A stretch of DNA of 64,000 nucleotides. Source: Microbispora catharanthi (GTDB lineage Bacteria > Actinomycetota > Actinomycetes > Streptosporangiales > Streptosporangiaceae). The stretch is taken from contig NZ_VDMA02000006.1 in the NCBI RefSeq assembly GCF_006334915.2, positions 248,001-312,000 of the forward strand. The letters are read 5' to 3'. Below the pieces are notes generated by a model. It was not told where the DNA came from, made no database searches, and saw nothing but the letters and a program-made list of their open reading frames with translations. How positions within the stretch are numbered: the first letter of the stretch is position 1; every line of letters begins with the position of its first letter. Below are positions 48,477-58,002 of this stretch, piece by piece. Made by a program: the position numbers and the translations under genes.

Positions 48477-50555
48477 TCAGGAGTCGGCGGTGAGGCGGCG
48501 CAGGGCGTCGCGGACCTTCGCGGGATCGGTGGTGCGCCAGAAGGGCGGCAGCGAGTTGAGCAGGAACCCGCTGTAACGGGCGGTGGCGAGCCTCGGATCG
48601 AGAACGGCGACGACGCCCCGGTCGTCCATCGACCGCAGCAGCCGGCCCGCGCCCTGCGCCAGCAGCAGCGCGGCGTGGGTGGCTGCCACCGCCATGAACC
48701 CGTTGCCCCCCGTGGCCGCCACGTGCCGCTGCCGGGCCGAGGCGAGCGGGTCGTCGGGTCGCGGGAACGGGATCCTGTCGATGATCACCAGGGTCAGCGA
48801 CGGGCCCGGCACGTCGACGCCCTGCCACAGGGACAGCGTGCCGAACAGGCAGGTGGCGGGGTCGCCCGCGAACTGCTTGACGAGCTGCGAGGTCGAGTCG
48901 TCGCCCTGGCAGAGCAGCGGCACGTCGAGCCGCTCGCGCAGCGCCTCCGTGGCGGCCTTCGCGGCCCGCATGGAGGAGAACAGACCGAGCGTCCGGCCGC
49001 CGGCCGCCTCGATGAGCTCGGCGATCTCGTCGACGTACGCCTCGGGCAGGCCGTCGCGGCCGGGCTGGGGGAGATGCGTGGCGACGTAGAGGATGCCCCG
49101 GCGCGGGTGATCGAACGGCGAGCCGACGTCGAGGCCGGTCCACTCCCCGGCTCGCAGGCCCCACTGGCGGGACAGGCTGTCGAACGAGCCGCCGAGTGCG
49201 AGCGTCGCGCTCGTGAGGACGACGGTGCGGTCGCCGAACAGCTTGTCGCGCAGCATGCCGCCGACCGAGAGCGGCGCCACCCGCAGGGTGGGAGGAACGC
49301 GCCCGCGCCCCTCCTCCAGCCAGACGACCTCCGCCCGGTGGACCTCCTCGGACCGCGCGTCACCCGGGCCGCCGTTCGCGCCGCGCTCCGAATCCCGTGA
49401 GCCTCCTGAGTCCCCGGTGTCCTCCGAGTCGTCTCCGGCCTCGTCGCGGCCGGCCGCCGGGCCGAAGGCGTCGAGCATGCGCTGGGCGGTGTCGTGCACC
49501 TCGTCCAGCGCCGTGAAGGCGGCCTTGCGCAGCCCGGCGTTCTCCGGGTCGTCCTTGTCCTTGTTGCGCGGTCCGAGGGCCGTGATGCAGGCGAAGGCGG
49601 CGTCGCGCACCAGCGCGAGCGTCATCCCGAGCGACCCCGGCAGCGTGTCGACGCGGCCGGGCGGGGCGACGGCCAGCAGGGAGCGCAGGTCCTCACCCGC
49701 CTCCTGGAGCCGGTCGGCCACCCCCTGCTCGACGAGCCGTCCGGCCCGGCGCACGGCGAGGCTCACCGTGCTCTCCGACAACTCTCCGGTGACCACCGAC
49801 GTCACCCGGTCGACCAGCTCGTGCGCCTCGTCCACCACGACCACGTCGTGCTCGGGCAGGACCGCGAAGTCCTCCATGGCGTCGATCGCCAGCAGCGCGT
49901 GGTTGGTGACCACGACGTCGGCCTCGCCCGCGCGCTCCCGCGCGAGCTCGGCGAAGCAGTCGGCGCCGCTGGGGCACCGCTGGGCCCCCAGGCACTCCCG
50001 GGCCGTCACGGAGAACTGCCGCCAGGCCTGGTCGCTCACGCCGGGCACGATCTCGTCGCGGTCGCCGGTCTCGGTCTCGTTGGCCCACTCCTGGATGCGC
50101 TGCACCATCCGGCCGGTGGCGCTGACCTCACGCGGGTCGAAGAGCTGGTCGTCCTCGTCCTCGGGCATCCCGTCGGCCATCTTGTGGCGGCACAGGTAGT
50201 TGCGGCGGCCCTTCAGGATCGCGAACTCGGGCCGGTGCGGCAGCAGGCTCTCCAGCGCGTCGGCCAGCCGGGGCAGGTCGCGGTCGACCAGCTGGCGTTG
50301 CAGCGCGATCGTGGCGGTGGACACCACCACGGCCTCGCCCTTCTCGGCCGCGTGCCTGATCGCGGGCACGAGATAGGCCAGCGACTTGCCGGTGCCGGTG
50401 CCGGCCTGCACCGCGAGGTGCTCCTCGCTCTCGACGGCGTCGCGCACCGCCTGTGCCATCTTGACCTGCCCCGGGCGCTCGACGCCGCCCAGTGCGGTCA
50501 CCGCGGCGGTGAGGAGTTCTTCGACGGGCGGGAGCTCGGGACGGTCCTTGGGCAC
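48477..50555 (-). CDS. dinG: DinG-family ATP-dependent helicase
   Basis: 692 residues. Walker A AVQAGTGTGKSLAYLVPA (~50), TATIALQRQLV, a four-Cys iron-sulfur pattern (LCRHK, ECLGAQRC, GADCF between ~120 and ~200), DEAH box VVVVDEAHEL (~245), HALL motif TNHALLAID, and C-terminal QGAGRLLRSMDDRG motif VI. A charged spacer of about 40 residues (Asp/Glu/Ser-rich) interrupts the middle. It is a superfamily 2, XPD-like 5'-3' DNA helicase for resolving R-loops or G-quadruplexes. Confidence 0.95.
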   Translation of the reverse strand: MPKDRPELPPVEELLTAAVTALGGVERPGQVKMAQAVRDAVESEEHLAVQAGTGTGKSLAYLVPAIRHAAEKGEAVVVSTATIALQRQLVDRDLPRLADALESLLPHRPEFAILKGRRNYLCRHKMADGMPEDEDDQLFDPREVSATGRMVQRIQEWANETETGDRDEIVPGVSDQAWRQFSVTARECLGAQRCPSGADCFAELARERAGEADVVVTNHALLAIDAMEDFAVLPEHDVVVVDEAHELVDRVTSVVTGELSESTVSLAVRRAGRLVEQGVADRLQEAGEDLRSLLAVAPPGRVDTLPGSLGMTLALVRDAAFACITALGPRNKDKDDPENAGLRKAAFTALDEVHDTAQRMLDAFGPAAGRDEAGDDSEDTGDSGGSRDSERGANGGPGDARSEEVHRAEVVWLEEGRGRVPPTLRVAPLSVGGMLRDKLFGDRTVVLTSATLALGGSFDSLSRQWGLRAGEWTGLDVGSPFDHPRRGILYVATHLPQPGRDGLPEAYVDEIAELIEAAGGRTLGLFSSMRAAKAATEALRERLDVPLLCQGDDSTSQLVKQFAGDPATCLFGTLSLWQGVDVPGPSLTLVIIDRIPFPRPDDPLASARQRHVAATGGNGFMAVAATHAALLLAQGAGRLLRSMDDRGVVAVLDPRLATARYSGFLLNSLPPFWRTTDPAKVRDALRRLTADS

Positions 50556-50771
50556 GGAAGAACGCTACCCGGTGCCACCGACATCCTGTGCGTGTCCGCC
50601 CCACCACATCCTGGCGTTCCAGGAACTCCCTCCCGGCACGCGTGGCACACTGAGATGTCAGTGCTCTCAAGGTCAACAGCGATCTACCCAGTGAGGTCGA
50701 AAAGGGGCGAAACGGAAGTTTCGCGAGGGTTCCCGAGATCGAGTGGACGGAAAAGGGCAGGTAAAGGCACT

Positions 50772-52034
50772 ATGTCTGCCATGTCGGAAGTTGTCCCACT
50801 GCCATCGTTCGGCGAGGTGTTCTTCGACGCGCGAGGCCAGGACCGTGTGCTCCGGGTCACGTGGCACGACGGCACGCTGGTGCTGAGCCTGTGGCGGGGC
50901 GAGATGTGCACGGCCAGTTTCCGCATGCCCATGAACGACGTGGGACGGCTGATCGACACTCTCGACGAGGGTTTCGCCGAGGCGGGTGGCGAGGAGCAGG
51001 ACGCCGGGACGGGACCGTTCCCCCGGCAGGGAACGGCGGGCCAGGACGGCTACGCCCCCCAGGAGCCGTACCCCGCGCACCCGCAGGACCAGGGGCAGGA
51101 CGCCTACGCGACCCAGGTCCACGACCCGTACGCCACGCAGGTCCACGACCCGTACGCGGCCGAATCCCCGGACGCGTACGCGACGCGGGCCCAGGACGCC
51201 TACGCCGTGCCCGACGCGTACGCGGGGCAGCCCGGTGACGGATACGCGGCGCAGGACCCCTACGGCGCGCCCCAGAACGCCCCGCACAACGCGCCCCAGA
51301 TCCCGTACGGCCAGGTCCGGGACGGGTACGCAGGCGACGAGGGCCACGCCACCGCGCCCGACGGCTACGGCCAGGCCCCGGACGGGTACGGCAGGGCCAG
51401 CGACGGCTACGCGCAGGGCGAGAACGGATACGTCGCCCGGGACCGTCGCGGATCGCACGACGCCGGGTTCCCCGAGCAGCCCGCCCCGTCCGGCTACAAC
51501 TACCCGGACTATCCCGGCCCCGATTATCCGGGGACGGGGCAGTACGCCCGTCCGCCGGTGCCGCCGCCCGCCCCGGCCCCCGAGGCCTACCCGGCGCCCG
51601 CCGCGCTCGGCCCCAACGACGTGCTCGTCGCCCGGGGCACGCCCACCCAGGACCGCCTCGTCGCCTCCTCGGCCCAGACCGGGCCGCAGCCGGCCTACCC
51701 CCAGGCTCCGCAACCTCATGCCCCGCAACCTCACGCCCCGCAGCCCGCGGGGCCGCAGCCCGGGGCGGTCGACCCGAGCGACCCCCTCGGCCTCGGCGCG
51801 GTCCGGCCCTACGTCAACGAGCAGCACCCGAGCGAGCAGTACGCGAGCGAACCGCCGCTCTACACCACGGGCGAGCGCCTGCGGCCGGACCAGTGGCCGG
51901 CCGGTCAGGCCCCGGACCAGCACGCCGAGCACGAGCGCCGCGGGGGGCGGCGCGGCGGGCAGCCCGCCGCGGACTCCCCGATCCCCTGGTCGGACGAGGA
52001 CGGGGAGGGCTGGGATACCTCACGGGGGTGGTGA
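50772..52034 (+). CDS. Protein with small folded N-domain and long tyrosine-rich disordered tail
   Basis: 420 residues from ATG at 50772. Residues 1-75 look folded (FFDARGQDRVLRVTWHDGTLVLSLWRGEMC, then RMPMNDVGRLIDTLDEG). From ~80 to ~260 the chain is low complexity with spaced tyrosines in DxYA/DGYG units (HDPYAT twice in tandem, PDAYA, QDAYA, GDGYA, APDGYGQ). A Pro/Gln/His segment with APQPH repeats follows, ending acidic and Trp-containing. This composition resembles tyrosine-based prion-like regions. A DNA-level tandem of about 27 nt occurs at 51113-51166. Function unknown; divergent from dinG. Confidence 0.8.
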   Translation: MSAMSEVVPLPSFGEVFFDARGQDRVLRVTWHDGTLVLSLWRGEMCTASFRMPMNDVGRLIDTLDEGFAEAGGEEQDAGTGPFPRQGTAGQDGYAPQEPYPAHPQDQGQDAYATQVHDPYATQVHDPYAAESPDAYATRAQDAYAVPDAYAGQPGDGYAAQDPYGAPQNAPHNAPQIPYGQVRDGYAGDEGHATAPDGYGQAPDGYGRASDGYAQGENGYVARDRRGSHDAGFPEQPAPSGYNYPDYPGPDYPGTGQYARPPVPPPAPAPEAYPAPAALGPNDVLVARGTPTQDRLVASSAQTGPQPAYPQAPQPHAPQPHAPQPAGPQPGAVDPSDPLGLGAVRPYVNEQHPSEQYASEPPLYTTGERLRPDQWPAGQAPDQHAEHERRGGRRGGQPAADSPIPWSDEDGEGWDTSRGW

Positions 52035-52078
52035 GGGTCCCGGTCCGCGGGAGTTGCAGCTGTAAGTAACCTCGTCGT

Positions 52079-53671
52079 TTGATGGACACATCAACGGCAC
52101 TGCAGTTCCTCCTGCTCCCGGCCGGCGCCCTCGGCGTCGCCGCCCTGGCCAGATGGCGTGACTGGTCGGCCCCACTGCTCCTGGTGGTGGCCGGCCTGGC
52201 CGCCTCCTACGTGCCCGGGGTCCCCGACTACAGCCTCGACCCCCATATCGTCCTGGTGGTCTTCCTGCCGCCGATGCTCTACTCGGCGGCGCTGGACAGC
52301 TCATACCTGCGGCTGCGCGACGCCGCCAGGCCCGTCGGCCTCCTGGCCGTCGGGCTCGTCCTGGCGACCACCCTGGTGGTCGGCTTCGTCGCGCACGCGA
52401 TCGTCCCCCAGCTCCCGCTCGCGGCGGCCTTCGCGCTCGGCGCGATCGTCGCCCCTCCCGACGCCGTGTCGGCGGTCGCCATCGGACGCAGGCTCGGCCT
52501 GCCGCGACGCGCGCTGACCATCCTCGTGGGCGAGAGCCTGTTCAACGACGCCACGGCGCTGACCGCCTACCGCGTCGCGGTCGGCGCGGTGACCGGCGCC
52601 GCCGCCGACCTGCTCGACATCGGCGGGCAGTTCCTCCTGGCCGCCGGCCTCGGCGTGGCGATCGGCCTCGCCATCGCCTACCTCGCGGGGTTTGTGCTGC
52701 GGCGGCTCGACGACGCGCTGATCGCCAACGGCGTCTCGCTGCTCGTGCCGTACGCCGCCTACCTCGCGGCCGAGGCGGTGCACGCCTCCGGGGTGATCGC
52801 CGTCGTGATCGTCGGCATCTACCTGGGCCACGAGCTCAGCCGGACGACGTACGGCACCCGGCTGCTGTCGGGCGCGGTGTGGAAGGTCGCCGACCTGGTC
52901 CTGGAGTCGATCGTGTTCGCCCTGATCGGCCTGCAACTGCGTCCGATCATCGCCGGGCTGAACGGCGAGCGGCCGGGAGAGCTGGCGACGTACGCGATCG
53001 TGCTGTTCCTGGTGGTCGTGCTCGTGCGGATCGCGTGGGTGCCGCCCAGCACCTACCTGCCGCGGATGCTGTCGAAGCGGGTGCGCGCCCGGGAGCCCAA
53101 GACGCCGTCCTGGCAGAACGTGATGCTGACGAGCTGGGCGGGCATGCGCGGGGTGGTGTCGCTGGCCGCGGCCTTCGCCCTGCCCGAGCACTTCCCCCAG
53201 CGCAACCTGCTGCTGTTCCTGACGTTCGCGATCGTCGTGGGCACGCTGATCGTCCACGGGCTCTCGTTCCCCTGGCTGATCAGGCGGCTGGGCGTCTCCA
53301 CCGCCCGGGAACGGTACGCCGACGACCTCGCGGAGGCGGGCGCCCAGCAGGCCGCCGCGGCCGCGGCCCTGGCGCGGCTGGAGGAACTCACCTCCGACGG
53401 CGTGCTGGACGTCCACGAAGAGGTCGTCGACCAGTTGCGCACCCGCTCCGAGCGCCGGGCCCTGCACGCCTGGGAGCGGCTCGGCGGCGGCACCGGCCCC
53501 GAGGGCGAGGAGACGCCCGCCTCGCTCTACCGGCGGCTGCGCCGCGAGATGCTCGCCGCGGAACGCGAGGTGTTCGTGCGGCTGCGCGACGAGCGGCGCA
53601 TCGACGACGAGGTCCTCCATCGCGTCATGCAGGAGCTCGACTTCGAAGAGGCGACGCTCGAACGCGGCTGA
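52079..53671 (+). CDS. CPA1-family Na+/H+ antiporter
   Basis: About 530 residues; start is TTG 52079 or ATG 52082. TAACCT at 52067-52072 is 6 nt from the TTG and 9 nt from the ATG, and no ribosome site exists, so a leaderless start is likely. Twelve or so membrane segments with VFLPPMLYSAALD, IVAPPDAVSAVAIGRRLGLP, and GESLFNDATALTAY (ion-binding Asp-rich helix), and SWAGMRGVVSLAAAFALP. The C-terminal 140 residues form a cytoplasmic helical, charged domain. Exchanges Na+ or K+ for protons in pH and salt homeostasis. Confidence 0.93.
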   Translation: MMDTSTALQFLLLPAGALGVAALARWRDWSAPLLLVVAGLAASYVPGVPDYSLDPHIVLVVFLPPMLYSAALDSSYLRLRDAARPVGLLAVGLVLATTLVVGFVAHAIVPQLPLAAAFALGAIVAPPDAVSAVAIGRRLGLPRRALTILVGESLFNDATALTAYRVAVGAVTGAAADLLDIGGQFLLAAGLGVAIGLAIAYLAGFVLRRLDDALIANGVSLLVPYAAYLAAEAVHASGVIAVVIVGIYLGHELSRTTYGTRLLSGAVWKVADLVLESIVFALIGLQLRPIIAGLNGERPGELATYAIVLFLVVVLVRIAWVPPSTYLPRMLSKRVRAREPKTPSWQNVMLTSWAGMRGVVSLAAAFALPEHFPQRNLLLFLTFAIVVGTLIVHGLSFPWLIRRLGVSTARERYADDLAEAGAQQAAAAAALARLEELTSDGVLDVHEEVVDQLRTRSERRALHAWERLGGGTGPEGEETPASLYRRLRREMLAAEREVFVRLRDERRIDDEVLHRVMQELDFEEATLERG

Positions 53672-53689
53672 GCGGGCTCAGGGCGCGGC

Positions 53690-53950
53690 CTACTGGCTCA
53701 GGCGCTGGTCCACGAAGCACCAGCGCCAGTTCTCTCCCGGCTCGAACGAGCGGATCACCGGGTGGCCGATCTCCTTGTAGTGAGCGGTGGCGTGCTTGCC
53801 GGGAGAGGAGTCGCAGCAGCCGATGTGGCCGCACTCCAGGCACTTGCGCAGGTGGACCCATCGCATGCCGCGCTCCAGGCACTCCTGGCAGCCTTCGGGC
53901 GTGAGCGGCTCAGGGTCGGCCGCCACGAGCAGGTGTTCGCAATTCCCCAT
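53690..53950 (-). CDS. ZnF-UBP domain protein
   Basis: 86 residues, one zinc finger of the UBP type: CEHL, CQECLERGMRWVHLRKCLECGHIGCCD, SSPGKHATAHYKEIGHPVIRSF, and ENWRWCFVDQ. In eukaryotes this fold binds the ubiquitin C-terminus; stand-alone bacterial copies are common in actinobacteria and of unknown role. A TAGCAT hexamer 7 nt before the ATG suggests leaderless transcription. Confidence 0.9.
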   Translation of the reverse strand: MGNCEHLLVAADPEPLTPEGCQECLERGMRWVHLRKCLECGHIGCCDSSPGKHATAHYKEIGHPVIRSFEPGENWRWCFVDQRLSQ

Positions 53951-54073
53951 GCCGCAGATGCTACGGCCCGCGATCGGGTGCCCGACGCGCCCCCGCGTCC
54001 GTGGGCCGTGTACGCCGAACCTCTACAAACTCCCCCTCGGGATCTGCACATCGCTTCCGTAGGTTCGTGGGCC

Positions 54074-54782
54074 ATGACGACGACGGTCGACACGGGCGAC
54101 TTCACCGCCTGGTTACGCGACTTCGAGGGCGCGGCGCTGTTGCGGCGCACCTGGGGCGACCCCGACTGGAGCACGGCTGGAGCCCGCCCTCGTACGGAGC
54201 CTCCAACGGTTCCAGGTGGGGGAGGACGGCGACGGCGCCCGCCTGATGGACAAGGCCCGTCAGGCGGGCGACCCCGTGTACGCGGAGGCGGTCCGCCTGT
54301 TCGTGGCCGAGGAGTGCGAGCACGCCCGCCTGCTGGGCCGGCTCCTGGAGGCGGCGGGCGCGGCGACGATCTCCGGACACTGGACCGACGCCGCCTTCGT
54401 CCGGCTGCGGCGGCTCCTCGGGCTGCGCACGGAGCTGATGGTCCTGATGCTCGCCGAGGTGGTCGCGCTCGGCTACTACCGGGCGGTGCGCGACGGCGTT
54501 CGGGACCTGCTCGCCGCGGAGGTCGCGGGCCGGATCCTCGCCGACGAGCTGCGCCATGTGCCCTTCCACCGTGACCGGCTGCGGCGGTCCTTCCTGAGGT
54601 CCTCCCGGCTGTCGCGGGTGATCGCCTCGGCCCTGTGGTGGTCGCTGCTGGCGGGCGTGCTGGCCGTGGTCTCCCTTGATCACGGCGACGCCCTGTGCCG
54701 GGCCGGAGTGTCCAGGACCGCCTTCGCCCGCGAGGTCGCGGGGTATTTCCGCGGCGTCGTCGCCGAGGTGATGACGCGGTGA
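54074..54782 (+). pseudogene. Ferritin-like diiron protein gene interrupted by a frameshift
   Basis: Reading starts at ATG 54074 (TAGGTT 8 nt upstream, leaderless): FTAWLRDFEGAALLRRTWGDPDWST. Near 54175-54180 the protein-like frame shifts by one: the first frame runs into PRTEPPTVPGGGG, while the +1 frame resumes LEPALVRSLQRFQVGEDGDG and continues to MTR at 54782. The downstream part has the ferritin-like ExxH pairs EECEHARLL and ADELRHVPFH, then a hydrophobic helix near residue 200. Either a true pseudogene, a sequencing error, or a rare recoding event. The intact product would be about 235 residues. Confidence 0.75.
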
Positions 54783-54878
54783 CGACGCGGTGATGACGGG
54801 GTGAGTGCGGAGGGGCCCGAAGGGCGCCCCGGCTTCGGTTCCGCGGCGGGCGGGCCGCCGTTGGGTAGGGTGATCGGC

Positions 54879-55244
54879 ATGCGACTCCTCCCGTTCGCCG
54901 CCGCCTGCGCGGCCGCCGTCCTGCTCGCCTCCGGCTGCGCGAGCGCGGACAAGGCGCAGACGTGCGCCGAGTCGACGCGACTGATCACCCAGACCATCAG
55001 CGAAATCGGCAAGGTCGTGGACGACCCCGCCGCCATGCGCAAGAAGATCGAGGACGGCGCCGCCGATCTGGAGGACATGGCGAACAAGGCCGCCGACACC
55101 ACGCTCAGGGACGCCCTCCAGGGACTCGCCGACAGCCTCAAGAAGCTCGATGTCGACGACGCCAACGCGGCGGTGGACGCGGCGCAGAAGGTCGCCACCG
55201 ACGGCGCGAGCTACCTGCGCGAGGTCAGCCGGGCCTGCCTCTGA
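54879..55244 (+). CDS. Small helical lipoprotein
   Basis: 121 residues from ATG at 54879, with TAGGGT at 54866-54871 7 nt upstream (leaderless). Signal with lipobox LASGC (Cys ~20). The mature part is helical and Ala/Asp-rich: TRLITQTISEIGKVVDDP, RKKIEDGAADLEDMANKAADTTLRDALQGL. Two further Cys, near the start (QTC) and at the end (RACL), may be bridged. A periplasm-facing helical bundle of unknown function. Confidence 0.8.
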   Translation: MRLLPFAAACAAAVLLASGCASADKAQTCAESTRLITQTISEIGKVVDDPAAMRKKIEDGAADLEDMANKAADTTLRDALQGLADSLKKLDVDDANAAVDAAQKVATDGASYLREVSRACL

Positions 55245-55271
55245 CCCGGCCCCCGGCACCGCCCCCTCCGC

Positions 55272-56666
55272 TCAGGCGCGGTCCGCGAGCCGGTCCCTTC
55301 CGGCCGGACCGAGTGCGAGCGTGACCACCACGCCGGTCACGGAGATCACGGCGGCGACCAGGACGGCGGAGCGCAGACCGCCGGCGGTGGCGGCGCGCAG
55401 CGCCTCCCCGGTCAGGCCGGCGGTCCCGCGGCCGGCCACGGCCACCAGGACGGCCAGGCCCGCGGCGCTGCCCGCCTGCAGGACGGTGGAGGACAGGCCG
55501 GAGACCACGCCCTGCTCCTGCGGGGCCACGCCGGTCGAGGCGAGGATGAACATCGTGGAGAACCACAGGCCCGCGCCGACCCCGAACCCGACGACGCCGG
55601 CCAGCAGACCGAGGTAGGACCCGTCGGCCGACAGGCGCCACGCCAGCACCGCCGTGCCCGTCGCCCCCACGGCCATGCCGAGGATCAGCGTGCCGCGCAG
55701 GCCGAGGCGCGGGATGAGCCGTTCGGCGGCCAGATTGCCCGCGGTGATCGCGAGGGTGGGACCGAGGAAGGCCAGGCCCGACGCGGCGGCGTCGTAGCCG
55801 AGCACGTCCTGGAAGTGCAGCGTGAGGAAGTACGGCACGCACTGCAGGGTCAGGCCGTAGACCAGGATGACCCCGGCCCCGGCGGCCGTGTGCCGGTTGG
55901 CGAGCAGCCGCGGCGGCAGCAACGGCTCGCGGCTCCGCGCCTCGATCACGAGGAAGGCGGCGAGCAGCCCGGCCGCCGCGGCGGCGGACGCCAGGGCGCC
56001 GGGGGAGGTCCAGCCCCGCTGAGGACCCTGCGCGACGGCGAACACGAGTCCGGTGACGCCCGCGGTGCCGATGAGGGCTCCCGGCAGGTCGAGTCCGCCG
56101 GCCCGCCGCCTCCCGTCCGGTGTCAGCACGGCGAACGCCGCAGCGGCGCCCACCGTGGTCAGCGGCACGTTCACGAAGAAGACCGCCTCCCAGCCGAACG
56201 CGCGGGTCAGGACGCCGCCGAGCAGCGCGCCGAGGCTCAGCCCGGCGGCGCCGCACGTCGCCCACACGGTCATCGCCCGGTTGCGCGCGGGCCCCTCCGC
56301 GAACATGGTGACGACCAGAGAGAGGGTCGCGGGCATCAGCACCGCTCCGCCGAGCCCCTGCAGCGCCCTGGCGCAGACCAGCGGTGCGGGGGAGGAGGCC
56401 AGCCCGCCGAGCAGTGAGGCGGCGCCGTACAGCAGCAGGCCGGCGACGAACATGCGCCGCCTGCCGAGCAGATCGGACAGGCGGCCCCCGAGCAGCAGGA
56501 AGCCGCCGAAGGGCACCGCGTAGCCGCTGACCACCCATTGCAGCGCGTACGGGGAGAACCCCGCCTCGCGGGCGATCTGCGGCAGCGCGACGTAGACGAC
56601 GGTGAAGTCCAGGGCGGTGATCGAGCTGCCCAGGCCGAGAAGGACGAGAGGGATCACGGATCGCAT
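55272..56666 (-). CDS. MFS drug-efflux transporter (DHA2, 14-helix type)
   Basis: 464 residues from ATG at 56666. Motif A-like GGRLSDLLGRRRMF (~66-79), LDFTVVYVALP motif D1 in helix 1, ARALQGLGGAVLMPATLSL motif C-type region, and 14 predicted helices. It exports hydrophobic compounds with proton exchange. Divergent from an MmyB-like regulator at 56746 across 79 nt, the usual layout of a regulator with its pump. Confidence 0.92.
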   Translation of the reverse strand: MRSVIPLVLLGLGSSITALDFTVVYVALPQIAREAGFSPYALQWVVSGYAVPFGGFLLLGGRLSDLLGRRRMFVAGLLLYGAASLLGGLASSPAPLVCARALQGLGGAVLMPATLSLVVTMFAEGPARNRAMTVWATCGAAGLSLGALLGGVLTRAFGWEAVFFVNVPLTTVGAAAAFAVLTPDGRRRAGGLDLPGALIGTAGVTGLVFAVAQGPQRGWTSPGALASAAAAAGLLAAFLVIEARSREPLLPPRLLANRHTAAGAGVILVYGLTLQCVPYFLTLHFQDVLGYDAAASGLAFLGPTLAITAGNLAAERLIPRLGLRGTLILGMAVGATGTAVLAWRLSADGSYLGLLAGVVGFGVGAGLWFSTMFILASTGVAPQEQGVVSGLSSTVLQAGSAAGLAVLVAVAGRGTAGLTGEALRAATAGGLRSAVLVAAVISVTGVVVTLALGPAGRDRLADRA

Positions 56667-56745
56667 GCAGGCAGCCTGATCGCGGCCCCGGGTCCCAGCC
56701 AGCCCCGAGTTCTGACTACTCAAAAGTCGCCTAGGCTGGACGACC

Positions 56746-57606
56746 GTGGATCGAGGGGTCGAACTCAGCGAGTTCCTCAAGTCCCGCAGAGCGCGGGTGC
56801 GGCCGGAGGACGTCGGCCTGCCCTACAAGGGCAACGGGACGCGGCGCGTGCGCGGCCTGCGCCGCGAGGAGCTGGCGCTCGCGGCGGGGGTCAGCGTCAG
56901 TCACTACACGCGCCTGGAACAGGGCAACAGTCGGAACGTCTCGGCCGAGGTGCTGGACGCGATCGCCGACGTGCTGCGGCTTACCGGGGACGAGCGGGCC
57001 TACCTGCACGCGTTGGCCCGCCCGGCGCATCGGCGCCAGGACGTCGCGCGGGCCCCGGTCAGGCCGGGGCTGCAGCGTGTCCTGGACTCGCTGGTGCTCA
57101 CCCCGGCGCTCGTCCTCGGGCGGCACGCCGACGTGGTGGCCTGGAACAGGCCGGCGGCCGCCGTGTTCGCCGACTTCGCCGCGATCCCGGAAGAGCGCAG
57201 GACGATCGCCCACCTGATCTTCCTGGACGAGGGGATCAGGCGCATGCACGGCGAGGGGTGGCCGCGGCTGGCCCGGGAGCACGTGGCCCAGCTCCGCGTC
57301 CTGGCCGCGCGTCACCCGCAGAACGCGAAGATCATGGAGCACGTCGACACCATCTGCCGGCAGAGCCCCGAGTTCGGGAAACTGTGGCACGAGCATCACG
57401 TGGCCGTCGCGACGCACCGCGACTACGTCCTCGACCACCCGGTCGCAGGCGAGCTGCGGCTGTCCGCCGAGCTCGTCGGCCTGTCCGGGGACCCCGAGCT
57501 GCAGGGGATGGACCTGTTCGCCGCAGAGCCCGGTTCGGAGTCGGAGGACAGGCTACGCCACCTGATCGCCACGACAACGCGTGTGGCGTCGTCCTGTCTC
57601 CCCTAA
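56746..57606 (+). CDS. XRE-family regulator with MmyB-like ligand-binding domain
   Basis: 286 residues from GTG at 56746; TAGGCT at 56732-56737 is 8 nt upstream. N-terminal helix-turn-helix ELSEFLKSRRARVRPEDVG, RRVRGLRREELALAAGVSVSHYTRLEQG; then the MmyB/MLTR ligand-binding domain with LTPALVLGRHADVVAWN, WPRLAREHVAQLR and LDHPVAGELRL. Members often control adjacent transporters or reductases. It most likely regulates the divergent MFS gene. Confidence 0.93.
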   Translation: MDRGVELSEFLKSRRARVRPEDVGLPYKGNGTRRVRGLRREELALAAGVSVSHYTRLEQGNSRNVSAEVLDAIADVLRLTGDERAYLHALARPAHRRQDVARAPVRPGLQRVLDSLVLTPALVLGRHADVVAWNRPAAAVFADFAAIPEERRTIAHLIFLDEGIRRMHGEGWPRLAREHVAQLRVLAARHPQNAKIMEHVDTICRQSPEFGKLWHEHHVAVATHRDYVLDHPVAGELRLSAELVGLSGDPELQGMDLFAAEPGSESEDRLRHLIATTTRVASSCLP

Positions 57607-57659
57607 GAAGTGGCAACCCGGCAAATCTAGGGGAAAAGGGGCAGAAATAGCGTTCTCGC

Positions 57660-57995
57660 ATGGAAGAGAACGAACCCGACCCCCGCTTCGTCCTCGCCAA
57701 CGAGCGCACGTTCCTCACCTGGATCAGCACCTCCCTCGCGCTGAGCGCGGGCGGCATCGCCATCGCGGTCGTTCCCGAGGACGTCTTCGTGCCGTGGGTG
57801 CGCACGCTGCTCGCCGTCGTGCTCGTGCTGCTGTCCGCCGTGGCGGCCGGCTCGGCCTATCCCCGCTGGAGGCACATCGACCGGGCGCTCCGGCAGGACC
57901 GCGCACTCCCGCCGCCCGCCCTGGCCCCCATGTTCGGGTACGGCGTGGCCGGGGTGGCCGTCCTGGCCCTGTTCCTCATCCTCCTGGCGCGGTGA
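57660..57995 (+). CDS. DUF202 (YidH-like) membrane protein
   Basis: 111 residues. ANERTFLTWISTSLALSAGG is the family signature, with three membrane segments (SLALSAGGIAIAVV, LAVVLVLLSAVAAG, VAGVAVLALFLILLA). Function unknown. Followed 7 nt later by a second DUF202 gene, a pairing seen as yidH-yidG. Confidence 0.9.
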   Translation: MEENEPDPRFVLANERTFLTWISTSLALSAGGIAIAVVPEDVFVPWVRTLLAVVLVLLSAVAAGSAYPRWRHIDRALRQDRALPPPALAPMFGYGVAGVAVLALFLILLAR

Positions 57996-58002
57996 GCGGC
58001 GC

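Noticed and set aside
51110-51170. CRISPR-like or satellite repeat
   Set aside because: The short tandem repeat is in frame inside a coding region and encodes the repeated HDPYAT units; there are no spacers.
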